DNA of 48,679 nt from NCBI GenBank assembly GCA_937930695.1, contig CALHCB010000172.1:1-48679 (forward strand). Reading direction: 5' to 3'. Of this stretch, positions 14,381 to 22,658 are shown one piece after another. The position numbers and the translations under genes were made by a program. How positions within the stretch are numbered: position 1 is the stretch's first letter; each line of letters opens with the position of its first letter. The notes under the pieces are model-generated. The model was not told the DNA's origin. It ran no database searches and saw only the letters and a program-made list of their open reading frames with translations. Origin of the DNA: an uncultured Acidimicrobiales bacterium (GTDB taxonomy: Bacteria; Actinomycetota; Acidimicrobiia; Acidimicrobiales; SZUA-35).

Positions 14381-17209
14381 GTGAAGATTCTCAACAAGAT
14401 TCTGAAGGCCGGTGACGGCAAACGCCTGAAGGCGATTCAAAGCGTGGTGCAACCGGTGAATGCGCTGGTTGACGAGTTCGAGAAATTGAGCGACGACGCC
14501 CTTTCCGCGAAGACGGGCGAGTTCAAAACCAGGCTGGACAACGGGGCGACCCTCGACGACATCATGGTCGAGGCATTTGCCGCGGTCCGAGAAACCGCCC
14601 GTCGTGAGATCGGTCAGGTCCACTACGACGTTCAGATGATGGGTGGAGCGGCCCTGCACTGGGGATGGGTCGCCGAGATGAAGACCGGCGAAGGCAAGAC
14701 GCTTGTCTCGACCCTGCCGGTGTATTTGAATGCCCTCGCAGGCAAGGGCGTCCACGTTGTCACCGTCAACGAATACCTCGCGACCTTTCACGCCGAATGG
14801 ATGGGCCAGATTCACCGTCGCTTGGGCCTCGAGGTCGGCCTCGTCGTGCCAGGGAACAACAGCCCAAGCCACAAGCGTGAGCAATACCGACGCGACATCA
14901 CCTACGGCACCAACAACGAATTCGGCTTCGACTATCTGCGCGACAACATGGCGCGGTCCAAAGACGAGATGGTCCAGCGCGGCCATTTTTATTGCATCGT
15001 CGATGAGATCGACTCGATCCTTATTGACGAGGCCCGAACCCCGCTCATCATCAGCGGCAAGCTTCGAGGAGCTGCCGATCTCTACTACCAGTTCGCTGAC
15101 GTCGCGAAGAAGCTTCGCCGCGACGAGGACTACGAAGTCGACGAGGAAAAGCGCATCGTTGCCATCACCGACGAAGGTGTCGAACACGTCGAGGAGCTTC
15201 TCGAAGTCGACAATCTCTACGACGGTGTCCAACAAAACCTGATTCACCAGCTCAATGCCGCGCTGCGAGCCAAAGAACTTTTCGCTCGCGACAAGGACTA
15301 TCTGCTCGTCGACGGCGAGGTGAAAATCGTCGATGAGTTCACCGGCCGGGTACTCGACGGCCGGCGCTGGTCTGATGGATTGCATCAGGCGGTTGAAGCC
15401 AAAGAGGGCGTACAGATCAAGGACGAGCAGCAGACGCTTGCCACGGTGACGCTGCAGAACTACTTCCGCATGTACGAGAAGTTGTCCGGCATGACCGGTA
15501 CCGCGCTCAGTGATGCCGTCGAGCTCGAAACCACCTACAACCTCCCGGTTGTGCAGGTTCCGACCAACCGCCCGCTGGCCCGCATGGACCAAGCCGATCT
15601 GATCTACAAGACCGAGGCAGCCAAGTTCGATGCAGCCGTTGCGGACATCGCAGAACGGGTGGCGAAAGGCCAGCCCGTCCTCGTCGGCACGGCATCGGTT
15701 GAGAAGTCCGAGAAGATTTCCAAGGTCTTGCAGGAACGGATGATCGAGCACGAAGTGCTCAATGCCAAGCAGCACTTCCGTGAGGCTGACATTGTTGCGC
15801 AAGCCGGTCAGCCAGGAGCTGTCACGGTTGCGACCAACATGGCAGGTCGTGGTGTCGACATTCTTCTCGGCGGCAATGCCGAGAAGTTGGCTGAGCGCGA
15901 CACCAAGGCAGAAGGCCACGATCTGGATTCCGAAGAGGGCCAGGCGTACTACCAGTCACGAATTGACTACTGGGAACCCATCACTTCGTCCGAGGGAGAG
16001 CGGGTCAAAGACGCAGGTGGCCTGTACGTGCTGGCGACAGAACGCCACGAGAGCCGTCGCATCGATGACCAGCTCCGGGGTCGTTCAGGACGCCAAGGTG
16101 AGCCGGGCGAGAGCCGTTTCTATCTGTCGCTCGAAGACGATCTCATGCGGATCTTCTCGACCGGCGCGTCGAGCTGGGTCATGGACAAGGCCTTGGCCGA
16201 AGACGAAGCCATCGAATCCAAGATGGTAACCAAGTCGGTCGAACGGGCCCAGACAACGGTGGAACAGCGAAACGCTGAGACCCGCAAGAACGTTCTGAAG
16301 TACGACGAGGTGTACAACGAGCAGCGCAAGGTCGTCTACGGCCGTCGCTTGCAGGTGCTCGAAGAGCGGGATCTTCGCGAGGAAACACTCTCTGCCATCG
16401 GCGATGTGTCCGAGTTGCTCATCGAGATGCACTGCATCGATGAGCTCGATGACACCTGGGATCTCGAAGCACTCCACGCTGATCTGCACTCGTTCTGGCC
16501 GAGCGAGCTCTCCATGGAGCAACTGGGTGAGGCCCGAAGTACAGCCAGCCTCTCGGAGATGATTCGAGAAGAGGGCGTCGAATACTACGAGCGACGCGAG
16601 GCGGAGATTACGCCGGAAGTCATGCGACAGATCGAGCGGCAGATCATGCTGCAGCTGACCGATCAACGCTGGCGCGACCACCTCACCGAGATGGACTACC
16701 TCCGCGATGGCATCAACCTGAGGGCCATGGGCCAACGCGATCCGCTCATCGAGTGGCAACGCGAGGGCTATGAGCTCTTCTCGTCCATGATGAAGTCGCT
16801 GTCCGCTGATTTCGTCAAATACGTCACGCACGTGCAGGTCACCAAGCAGCCAGCGCCAGGTACTGAACCCGTAGTTGAAGATGGGGCCCAAGCAGGATCG
16901 ATTGAGGATGCGGGTGGCAACCCAAGTGCAGCCGCCGAGGTTGCCGGCGACGGTCTCTCAGAAGACGAACCAACACTCTCAGTGACAGAATCGGCTGACG
17001 GCACGGTCATGAGCCCTCTGCTGGCGGGTGCGGACACGGGCCCGATCACGACCAATCTGACGGCCGAGAAGGCCGACATAGGGTCAGACGGCAAGCCTGC
17101 CAGCGATGAAACGCGGACCGTCGTGAAGGACGATTGGGACAAGACGCCCCGCAACGCGCCCTGTCCGTGCGAGAGTGGCAAGAAGTTCAAGCACTGTCAC
17201 GGCCGCTAA
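14381..17209 (+). CDS. secA: preprotein translocase subunit SecA
   Basis: This is the ATPase motor that pushes unfolded preproteins through SecYEG at the cytoplasmic membrane. Its 942 residues begin at GTG 14381 (MKILNKILKAGDGK). The Walker A motif is GEGKT at 103-107, the DEAD-like motif lies in the segment with DEIDSILIDEARTPL, and the conserved TNMAGRGVDILLGGN and RGRSGRQGEPG (motif VI) are intact. The C-terminus ends in a SEC-C zinc motif, CPC at 928-930 and CH at 939-940, which in other bacteria binds SecB, ribosomes or lipids. A linker of about 90 acidic, low-complexity residues precedes it. The place after hpf matches mycobacterial secA1. prfB follows after 24 bp. Confidence 0.98.
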   Translation: MKILNKILKAGDGKRLKAIQSVVQPVNALVDEFEKLSDDALSAKTGEFKTRLDNGATLDDIMVEAFAAVRETARREIGQVHYDVQMMGGAALHWGWVAEMKTGEGKTLVSTLPVYLNALAGKGVHVVTVNEYLATFHAEWMGQIHRRLGLEVGLVVPGNNSPSHKREQYRRDITYGTNNEFGFDYLRDNMARSKDEMVQRGHFYCIVDEIDSILIDEARTPLIISGKLRGAADLYYQFADVAKKLRRDEDYEVDEEKRIVAITDEGVEHVEELLEVDNLYDGVQQNLIHQLNAALRAKELFARDKDYLLVDGEVKIVDEFTGRVLDGRRWSDGLHQAVEAKEGVQIKDEQQTLATVTLQNYFRMYEKLSGMTGTALSDAVELETTYNLPVVQVPTNRPLARMDQADLIYKTEAAKFDAAVADIAERVAKGQPVLVGTASVEKSEKISKVLQERMIEHEVLNAKQHFREADIVAQAGQPGAVTVATNMAGRGVDILLGGNAEKLAERDTKAEGHDLDSEEGQAYYQSRIDYWEPITSSEGERVKDAGGLYVLATERHESRRIDDQLRGRSGRQGEPGESRFYLSLEDDLMRIFSTGASSWVMDKALAEDEAIESKMVTKSVERAQTTVEQRNAETRKNVLKYDEVYNEQRKVVYGRRLQVLEERDLREETLSAIGDVSELLIEMHCIDELDDTWDLEALHADLHSFWPSELSMEQLGEARSTASLSEMIREEGVEYYERREAEITPEVMRQIERQIMLQLTDQRWRDHLTEMDYLRDGINLRAMGQRDPLIEWQREGYELFSSMMKSLSADFVKYVTHVQVTKQPAPGTEPVVEDGAQAGSIEDAGGNPSAAAEVAGDGLSEDEPTLSVTESADGTVMSPLLAGADTGPITTNLTAEKADIGSDGKPASDETRTVVKDDWDKTPRNAPCPCESGKKFKHCHGR

Positions 17210-17233
17210 GCGCCGCGACCTCACTCACCACTC

Positions 17234-18367
17234 ATGGCTGAAATCACCGACGACATCGAACAGTTGCGCACCGAACTCGCTGAAGCAGCGGACTATTTGC
17301 GCATGGAAGAGTTGCGGGCTCGTTTGCCCCAGCTCGAGACAGAAATGGGTCGTCCCGACTTGTGGGACGACGCCGAACGGGCCCGCAAGGTGCAGACCGA
17401 GTTCACCTCGGTCAAGGACGACACGGATCTCTACGATCGGCTGGCCGGGTCCATCGACGACGTCGAGGTGCTTTGGGAGCTTGGCCGCGAAGAAGGCGAC
17501 GAGGCATCGTTGGCCGAGGCCGCCGAGATGGTGAATTCGCTGAAGTTGGAGTTCGAGGCCCTCGAGCTCCGCGCCCTCTATACCGGCGAATACGACGAGG
17601 GCGATGCGGTCTGTGAGATCCACTCCGGAGCGGGTGGCACCGACTCCCAAGACTGGGCCCAGATGCTCTTCGAGATGTACAAGCGCTGGGCTGACAAGCG
17701 TGGGTTCTCCACCGAAGTCACCGAGTGGCAAGAAGGGCAAGAGGCCGGGGTCACCGCGGTTGGCTTCACGATCAAGGGCCGTCACGCCTACGGAATGCTC
17801 ACTGCCGAGCGCGGCGTGCACCGTTTGGTTCGGATTTCACCATTCGACTCTCAAGCCCGCCGCCACACTGCCTTTGCCAGCTTCAGTGTCTGGCCAGATA
17901 TTCCTGACGCGGTTTCCCAGGTCGATATCGACGAGAAGGACCTTCGAGTCGACGTCTTCCGATCTTCAGGTGCCGGTGGACAGCACGTCAACACCACAGA
18001 CTCCGCGGTTCGTATCACCCACCTGCCAACGGGCATTGTCACTTCGTGCCAGAACGAACGATCGCAGCATCAGAACAAAGAGCGAGCGATGCAGATGTTG
18101 TCGATCCAGCTCGTCGAGCTCGAACGGCGCAAACGCGAGCAGGAACTCTCTGCAGAAGCGGGGGAATCCAAGAGCACGGAATGGGGGAGTCAGATTCGCT
18201 CCTATGTCCTGCAGCCGTATCAGCAGGTCAAGGACGAACGCTCTGGACTCACCTCTGGCAATCCTGAAGGGGTTTTGGGCGGTGACGTCGGTCCGTTCAT
18301 GGAAGCCTGGCTGCGTTGGCGTCGTGCCAGCTCGACCTCCCCCGACGGCGAGACGCCGTCGAAGTAG
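17234..18367 (+). CDS. prfB: peptide chain release factor 2
   Basis: This 377-aa class I release factor recognises UGA and UAA. The tripeptide anticodon-like SPF is present (VRISPFDSQARR), and the catalytic GGQ is in SSGAGGQHVNTTDSAV, where GGQ stimulates peptidyl-tRNA hydrolysis. The reading frame is continuous from ATG 17234, so the programmed +1 frameshift that controls prfB in many bacteria is absent here. It follows secA by 24 bp with no obvious ribosome site, and may rely on read-through from secA. ftsE lies 168 bp further on, the same prfB-ftsE-ftsX order as in Mycobacterium. Confidence 0.96.
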   Translation: MAEITDDIEQLRTELAEAADYLRMEELRARLPQLETEMGRPDLWDDAERARKVQTEFTSVKDDTDLYDRLAGSIDDVEVLWELGREEGDEASLAEAAEMVNSLKLEFEALELRALYTGEYDEGDAVCEIHSGAGGTDSQDWAQMLFEMYKRWADKRGFSTEVTEWQEGQEAGVTAVGFTIKGRHAYGMLTAERGVHRLVRISPFDSQARRHTAFASFSVWPDIPDAVSQVDIDEKDLRVDVFRSSGAGGQHVNTTDSAVRITHLPTGIVTSCQNERSQHQNKERAMQMLSIQLVELERRKREQELSAEAGESKSTEWGSQIRSYVLQPYQQVKDERSGLTSGNPEGVLGGDVGPFMEAWLRWRRASSTSPDGETPSK

Positions 18368-18535
18368 CGGTTCGCCGCTCCATTACCCGGTAGCGCCCAC
18401 CAGTAGCGATCCGTCTTGGTTCTCAAGATGTGCGGGCCCTGACCCCAATTCGATGGGAGGGTCGAGCACAATAGGTGGTCGTCCCGCTACTGTTTTCTTT
18501 GTGGGGCACGCGCGCACTGTTCCGTTGAGGACCCC

Positions 18536-19213
18536 ATGATCAAGCTCGAAAACGTAACGAAGGAATACCCCGGCCATTCGGTTGCACTGAAGTCGGCCGA
18601 CGCGGACATCGTCAAAGGCGAGTTCGTCTTCCTCGTCGGGCCTTCTGGCTCCGGAAAGTCGACGTTTCTTCGCTTGGTGAACAAGCAAGAGGACCCCGAC
18701 GAGGGCCGAATCTTCGTTGCCGGCAAAGACATCGGCAAGCTGTCCTCATGGAAGGTGCCGATGCTGCGTCGCAACATTGGCAGCGTGTTCCAGGACTTCA
18801 AGCTGTTGCCGAACAAGACGGTGGCGGAAAACGTGAGCTTCGCACTCGAGGTTATTGGACGCCCGCGCCACGTGATCAAGACGCAGGTTCCTGCGATCTG
18901 TGAGCTCGTCGGACTGGGCGACAAAACGACCAAGTATCCCGAACAACTCTCCGGTGGTGAGCAGCAGCGTGTATCGATCGCTCGCGCCTTCGTGAACCGG
19001 CCGTTGATTCTCCTGGCTGACGAGCCGACGGGCAACCTTGATCCTCAGACAGCGATCGGCATCATGCGCCTGCTCGATCGAATCAACAAGACCGGAACAA
19101 CCGTCGTCATGGCAACTCACGATCGGGGCATTGTCGACACGATGCGTCGCCGCGTGATCGAACTGTCCCATGGGTCCATCGTTCGCGATGAGGCTCAGGG
19201 CGTCTACGAGTAG
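18536..19213 (+). CDS. ftsE: cell division ATP-binding protein FtsE
   Basis: This 225-aa ABC ATPase pairs with FtsX to couple ATP hydrolysis to activation of peptidoglycan hydrolases at the division site. Walker A is GPSGSGKST at 35-43, the signature is LSGGEQQR near 140 and Walker B is [10 protein letters not shown] near 160. The FtsE-typical phrase [17 protein letters not shown] is present. A GAGG ribosome site lies 6 bases before ATG. ftsX follows after 11 bp. The 168 bp between prfB and ftsE contains no gene; I see no clear -35/-10 pair there. Confidence 0.96.
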   Translation: MIKLENVTKEYPGHSVALKSADADIVKGEFVFLVGPSGSGKSTFLRLVNKQEDPDEGRIFVAGKDIGKLSSWKVPMLRRNIGSVFQDFKLLPNKTVAENVSFALEVIGRPRHVIKTQVPAICELVGLGDKTTKYPEQLSGGEQQRVSIARAFVNRPLILLADEPTGNLDPQTAIGIMRLLDRINKTGTTVVMATHDRGIVDTMRRRVIELSHGSIVRDEAQGVYE

Positions 19214-19224
19214 GCACTCATCTC

Positions 19225-20118
19225 ATGGCACTACGTGTTGACTACATCGCGAAAGAGACTGCGAACAACCTCATTCGCAATCCCTCGCTGACAATTGCCA
19301 CGGTGCTCACCGTGGCGGTGTCGCTTTCCTTGCTTGGAGCGGCGCTTCTCATTCAGCGTGGTGTCGATGGATTGAACGATCGATTCAAGGACGACGTTGA
19401 GTTCATCGTCTGGGTCGAACCCGAAGCGTCCACCGATCAGGTCGATCTGGTCCGTCGTTCTCTGGAAGAGTCCAGTGGCGTGCGCGACTTTCGCTTCGTC
19501 GATCGTGACGAAACCTACGCAGAGTTCGTTGATTTCTGGGAGGACAGCCCCGAAGTGATCGAGGCGGTTGGGCCCGAGGAACTTCCGACCTCGTTCCGCG
19601 TCGTGCCGCTGGTGCCCGACCTCGCGGTTGTTCAGGCGCTGGGAGCCGAATTCGATGGACTTCCGGGTGTTTTGAAGATCGACTTCGCAGGCGAATACAT
19701 CAAACAATTGAACGAATTCACCAGCATCGCGTCGAACATCATGCTCGGCGCAGCTGTCGCGAGCGCTGTGGCATCAGCGATGCTCATGTACAACACCATC
19801 CGTACTGCGCTCTTCGCTCGCCGCCGCGAAGTAGAGGTAATGCGTCTCGTCGGAGCATCGAACTGGTTCATCCGGATTCCGTTCATGCTCGAAGGATTGT
19901 TCCAAGGACTTGTCGGCGCCGCGTTGAGCGTGCTCTCTGTGTATGGCCTCAATCGAGGTGTGCGAAATCTGCTCAACAGCACAGATTTCCGACTCCTTGA
20001 CAGCTTCGCACTCGACTCGACGCAGCTTGGATCCATCGCCGTGTGGCTTCTGTTATGTGGTGCGGTGATCGGCTTCGTCGGATCGGGTATCGCGGTCAGT
20101 CGCTATCTCGACGCATAG
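19225..20118 (+). CDS. ftsX: cell division protein FtsX
   Basis: This 297-aa membrane partner of FtsE has the standard FtsX layout: a cytoplasmic N-terminus, TM1 near residues 22-45, an extracytoplasmic domain of about 120 residues (with DVEFIVWVEPEAS and the SxxGVxDFRFVDRDE strand), then TM2-TM4 (about 170-195, 225-245, 268-290). The extracytoplasmic loop is the docking site for hydrolase partners such as RipC in Mycobacterium; no such partner is encoded here. It is adjacent to ftsE and is the last gene of this block, converging on azlD. Confidence 0.94.
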   Translation: MALRVDYIAKETANNLIRNPSLTIATVLTVAVSLSLLGAALLIQRGVDGLNDRFKDDVEFIVWVEPEASTDQVDLVRRSLEESSGVRDFRFVDRDETYAEFVDFWEDSPEVIEAVGPEELPTSFRVVPLVPDLAVVQALGAEFDGLPGVLKIDFAGEYIKQLNEFTSIASNIMLGAAVASAVASAMLMYNTIRTALFARRREVEVMRLVGASNWFIRIPFMLEGLFQGLVGAALSVLSVYGLNRGVRNLLNSTDFRLLDSFALDSTQLGSIAVWLLLCGAVIGFVGSGIAVSRYLDA

Positions 20119-20133
20119 GTCGCGAACGCCTTG

Positions 20134-20451
20134 CTACGAGGCGAAGAAGCGGAGTGCAGCCGCCACGCTCGCCGCGATAACGACGACGCCAGCGAACGGA
20201 ACACCGCGCCATACCGCAAGTGCACCAGCTGCGACTCCGCCAGCTCGGGCGTCGAGAACCAGAGCAACACCGTCGGCCGTATCAGTCGAGAAGGTCTGCA
20301 CGATCACCAGCGCGGCCAGGAGCGCCGCCGGTAGGAGCGCGCCAAGCGCACTCGACCGCTCGCCTCTGAGGAACCGGCCGAGGCCCATCACGCCACCGAC
20401 TTTGAAGCCGTACGCCCCAGCGGCGAGTAGGAGGATGGCAGTCCAGCTCAT
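20134..20451 (-). CDS. azlD: AzlD-family branched-chain amino acid transport subunit
   Basis: This is a 105-aa membrane protein with three to four hydrophobic segments, starting at the ATG at 20451, which overlaps the azlC stop by 4 bp (ATGA). AzlD proteins form a two-part exporter of branched-chain amino acids with AzlC; in E. coli the YgaZH pair exports valine. The short length, the ARAGGVAAGALAVWRGVPF-type centre and the coupling to azlC support the assignment. The gene converges on ftsX with a 15-bp gap and no terminator. Confidence 0.85.
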   Translation of the reverse strand: MSWTAILLLAAGAYGFKVGGVMGLGRFLRGERSSALGALLPAALLAALVIVQTFSTDTADGVALVLDARAGGVAAGALAVWRGVPFAGVVVIAASVAAALRFFAS

Positions 20452-21179
20452 CCGTCCACCCGAGGCGGTGGGCCGGCCACAAGTAAGGCAACGACGGCGC
20501 CGAGAGCAGCCAAGAGGATCGGTACGCCTGGTCGAGTGAACGGAAGAGCGACGATGGCAATGACCGCGCCAGTCGCGGCGGCGATTCGACCTGGACGGTG
20601 CCGCAACGCCGGGGCTGCAAGGGAGATGAAGCCCGCGGGGAATGCCGCATCGAGCCCAAGAATGTTCGGATCCCCAATAGAGCTTCCGCCAACCGCTCCG
20701 AGGAGCGTGCCGAGGTTCCAAAAAATGAATACCGCAATGCCTCCCGCCAGAAATCCACCCTCGATGTCGTCCGGATCGTCCTGGCCGAGCCCCATTGCTG
20801 TCGACTCATCGATAGTGAGCTGGGCCACGAACGATCGCCGAAGCCAGGAACCCGTCAGATGCTTGGACATCGCAATTCCGTACAGCCCGTTGCGGGCAGC
20901 CAGGAGCAACCCGGATCCGACAGCGGTGACAGGATCGCCACCGCTGCCAACCACCGAGACAGCGGCGAACTGCGATGCGCCAGTGAAGACGAGCAGTGAC
21001 ATGGCACAAGCCTGGGCAATGGAAAGTCCGCTCGTCGTGGCCAAGACGCCGAATCCGAGACCGAAGAAGCCGACGGCGAAGCCCATGATCGCCGCATCTC
21101 GGATGTATTGGGGACGTGTCACTCGAGCGGAGCGTAGCGAACGATCTCCGGCAAGAACGTGGAGGATTGGCCCGATCAT
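20448..21179 (-). CDS. azlC: AzlC-family branched-chain amino acid exporter subunit
   Basis: This is a 243-aa polytopic protein from ATG 21179; GTG at 21188 and GTG at 21122 are alternatives. The family pattern GFFGLGFGVLATTSGLSIAQACAMS and LVFTGASQFAA is clear, as is the SFVAQLTIDESTAM stretch typical of AzlC/YgaZ. It is expected to export branched-chain amino acids together with AzlD, whose gene overlaps by 4 bp. It is divergent from the ferredoxin gene with only 17 bp between starts, so promoters must overlap coding sequence or the starts lie elsewhere. Confidence 0.88.
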   Translation of the reverse strand: MIGPILHVLAGDRSLRSARVTRPQYIRDAAIMGFAVGFFGLGFGVLATTSGLSIAQACAMSLLVFTGASQFAAVSVVGSGGDPVTAVGSGLLLAARNGLYGIAMSKHLTGSWLRRSFVAQLTIDESTAMGLGQDDPDDIEGGFLAGGIAVFIFWNLGTLLGAVGGSSIGDPNILGLDAAFPAGFISLAAPALRHRPGRIAAATGAVIAIVALPFTRPGVPILLAALGAVVALLVAGPPPRVDG

Positions 21180-21196
21180 GTGCGACACTTCTCTTC

Positions 21197-21394
21197 ATGA
21201 AGATCGTGATTGATTCAGACAAGTGCGAAGGCCACAACCGTTGCTATTCGATCGCACCCGAACTCATTGAAGTTGACGACTTTGGGTACGCCACTGCCGC
21301 TGGTGATGGGAATGTTCCCGCAGAGCTTGAAGAAAAGGCTCGATTGGCCGTCGACAACTGCCCTGAATTCGCAGTCACGATTGTCGAGGACTGA
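21197..21394 (+). CDS. CxxHxxC ferredoxin (P450 partner type)
   Basis: This 65-aa ferredoxin starts at ATG 21197; upstream in-frame starts overlap azlC. The cluster motif is C10-x2-H13-x2-C16 with C55-P56, so the central cysteine of a normal [4Fe-4S] site is replaced by histidine. Actinobacterial P450-linked ferredoxins with a CxxXxxC(x)nCP motif and variable X, including His, are known mainly as [3Fe-4S] or unusual [4Fe-4S] carriers. The P450 gene begins 1 bp after its stop, so it is the likely electron donor. No ferredoxin reductase is encoded nearby. Confidence 0.92.
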   Translation: MKIVIDSDKCEGHNRCYSIAPELIEVDDFGYATAAGDGNVPAELEEKARLAVDNCPEFAVTIVED

Positions 21395-21395
21395 C

Positions 21396-22646
21396 ATGAC
21401 TGACCTGACGAGCGATGAATCGGCGGCCCCATCGACCGATCCGGTCACCGATTGGGCGTCGGACTATGACATCTTTGATCCGGACTACGTGACGGACCCG
21501 TTCCCGGTTTGGGATGACCTTCGAGCGGAGTGCCCGATTGCCAAAACCGAGCGCTGGGGCGGTTCATGGTTGCCGACGACCTACGAAGACGTCGTGGCCA
21601 TGGCTCGAATGGTCCCCGAGTTGTCCTCGAGCGATCCAATCGTCGTGCGACCCCCAGATGACGGGCCCTCGGACCACGGCGACGGAGGTGGGAGCTATCA
21701 CACCGTCAACGCACCGCCAATCAGCTCTGACCCACCAGTTCACACCTGGTCACGCCGCTTGATCCTGCCGTACTTCTCGCCAAAGGCGACCGCACAGCAC
21801 GAGCCATTTACTCGCCAACTCTGCCATGACCTGATCGATGCACATATTGATTCGGGCACCATTGATGGCGCCGCTGAGTACGCCCAGCAGATTCCACCTC
21901 GGGTCATCGCCCATCTTCTCGGGGTTGATCCCGAGAAGGCCGACGACTTCACCGAGTGGGTTCGCGGCGTCCTGGAGGTTGGTCTTTCGAATCCCGCGGT
22001 GCGAACCAAATATCGGATCAAGATCCGCGAGTTCTTCATGGGCGAGATTGCCGATCGCAAGAAGAATCCGGGCGACGATCTCATCAGCGATCTGCTCTCG
22101 GCTGAGGTCGAGGGAGAGCCGATCAGCGACCTGCACATCGCAGGAACATGCAACTTGTTGCTGGTCGCCGGGATCGACACGACCTGGAGCTCAATCGGTG
22201 CCGCCCTCTGGCATCTCGCAGACAATCCGCAAGACACTCGCCGCTTGGTCGATGATCCGAGCATGCTGCCGACAGCGAACGAAGAGTTCCTTCGGGCGTA
22301 TGCGCCGGTGACGATGGCTCGGGTCGTCCAAGAGGACATCGAAGTCCAGGGCTGCCCGATGTCGGCGGGCGACAAAATTCTGATGAACTTCCCAGGAGCG
22401 AATCGGGATCCAGAAGCATTCGAGGATGCCGATCAGGTCATCATCGATCGGCAACGAAACCGCCACGTGGCCTTTGGTGTTGGCATCCATCGATGCGCCG
22501 GGTCCAACTTGGCGAGGATGGAGATGGAAGTCGCTATCGGGGTGTTCCTGGAGCGGATTCCTGAGTTCTCCCTGGTCGACCCCTCGGCAGTCACGTGGGC
22601 CGGCGGCCAGGTTCGAGGGCCACGCCAACTCCCGATTCGTTTCTGA
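21396..22646 (+). CDS. cytochrome P450
   Basis: This 416-aa soluble bacterial P450 is counted from ATG 21396, one base after the ferredoxin stop; the open frame reaches back to 21210 but overlaps the ferredoxin. The I-helix oxygen motif AGIDTT is at 258-263, ExxR is E297-F-L-R300 and the heme loop FGVGIHRCAG places the thiolate ligand at C367. There is an unusual acidic, Gly/Asp-rich insertion around residues 87-100 (PPDDGPSDHGDGGGS). The substrate cannot be deduced. Electrons presumably come from the adjacent ferredoxin, and the reductase must be elsewhere. Confidence 0.95.
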   Translation: MTDLTSDESAAPSTDPVTDWASDYDIFDPDYVTDPFPVWDDLRAECPIAKTERWGGSWLPTTYEDVVAMARMVPELSSSDPIVVRPPDDGPSDHGDGGGSYHTVNAPPISSDPPVHTWSRRLILPYFSPKATAQHEPFTRQLCHDLIDAHIDSGTIDGAAEYAQQIPPRVIAHLLGVDPEKADDFTEWVRGVLEVGLSNPAVRTKYRIKIREFFMGEIADRKKNPGDDLISDLLSAEVEGEPISDLHIAGTCNLLLVAGIDTTWSSIGAALWHLADNPQDTRRLVDDPSMLPTANEEFLRAYAPVTMARVVQEDIEVQGCPMSAGDKILMNFPGANRDPEAFEDADQVIIDRQRNRHVAFGVGIHRCAGSNLARMEMEVAIGVFLERIPEFSLVDPSAVTWAGGQVRGPRQLPIRF

Positions 22647-22658
22647 CAAGATGCTTGA

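Noticed and set aside
14330-15919. 529-aa minus-strand frame antisense to secA
   Set aside because: SecA motifs on the plus strand are intact; the antisense frame shows only compositional bias.
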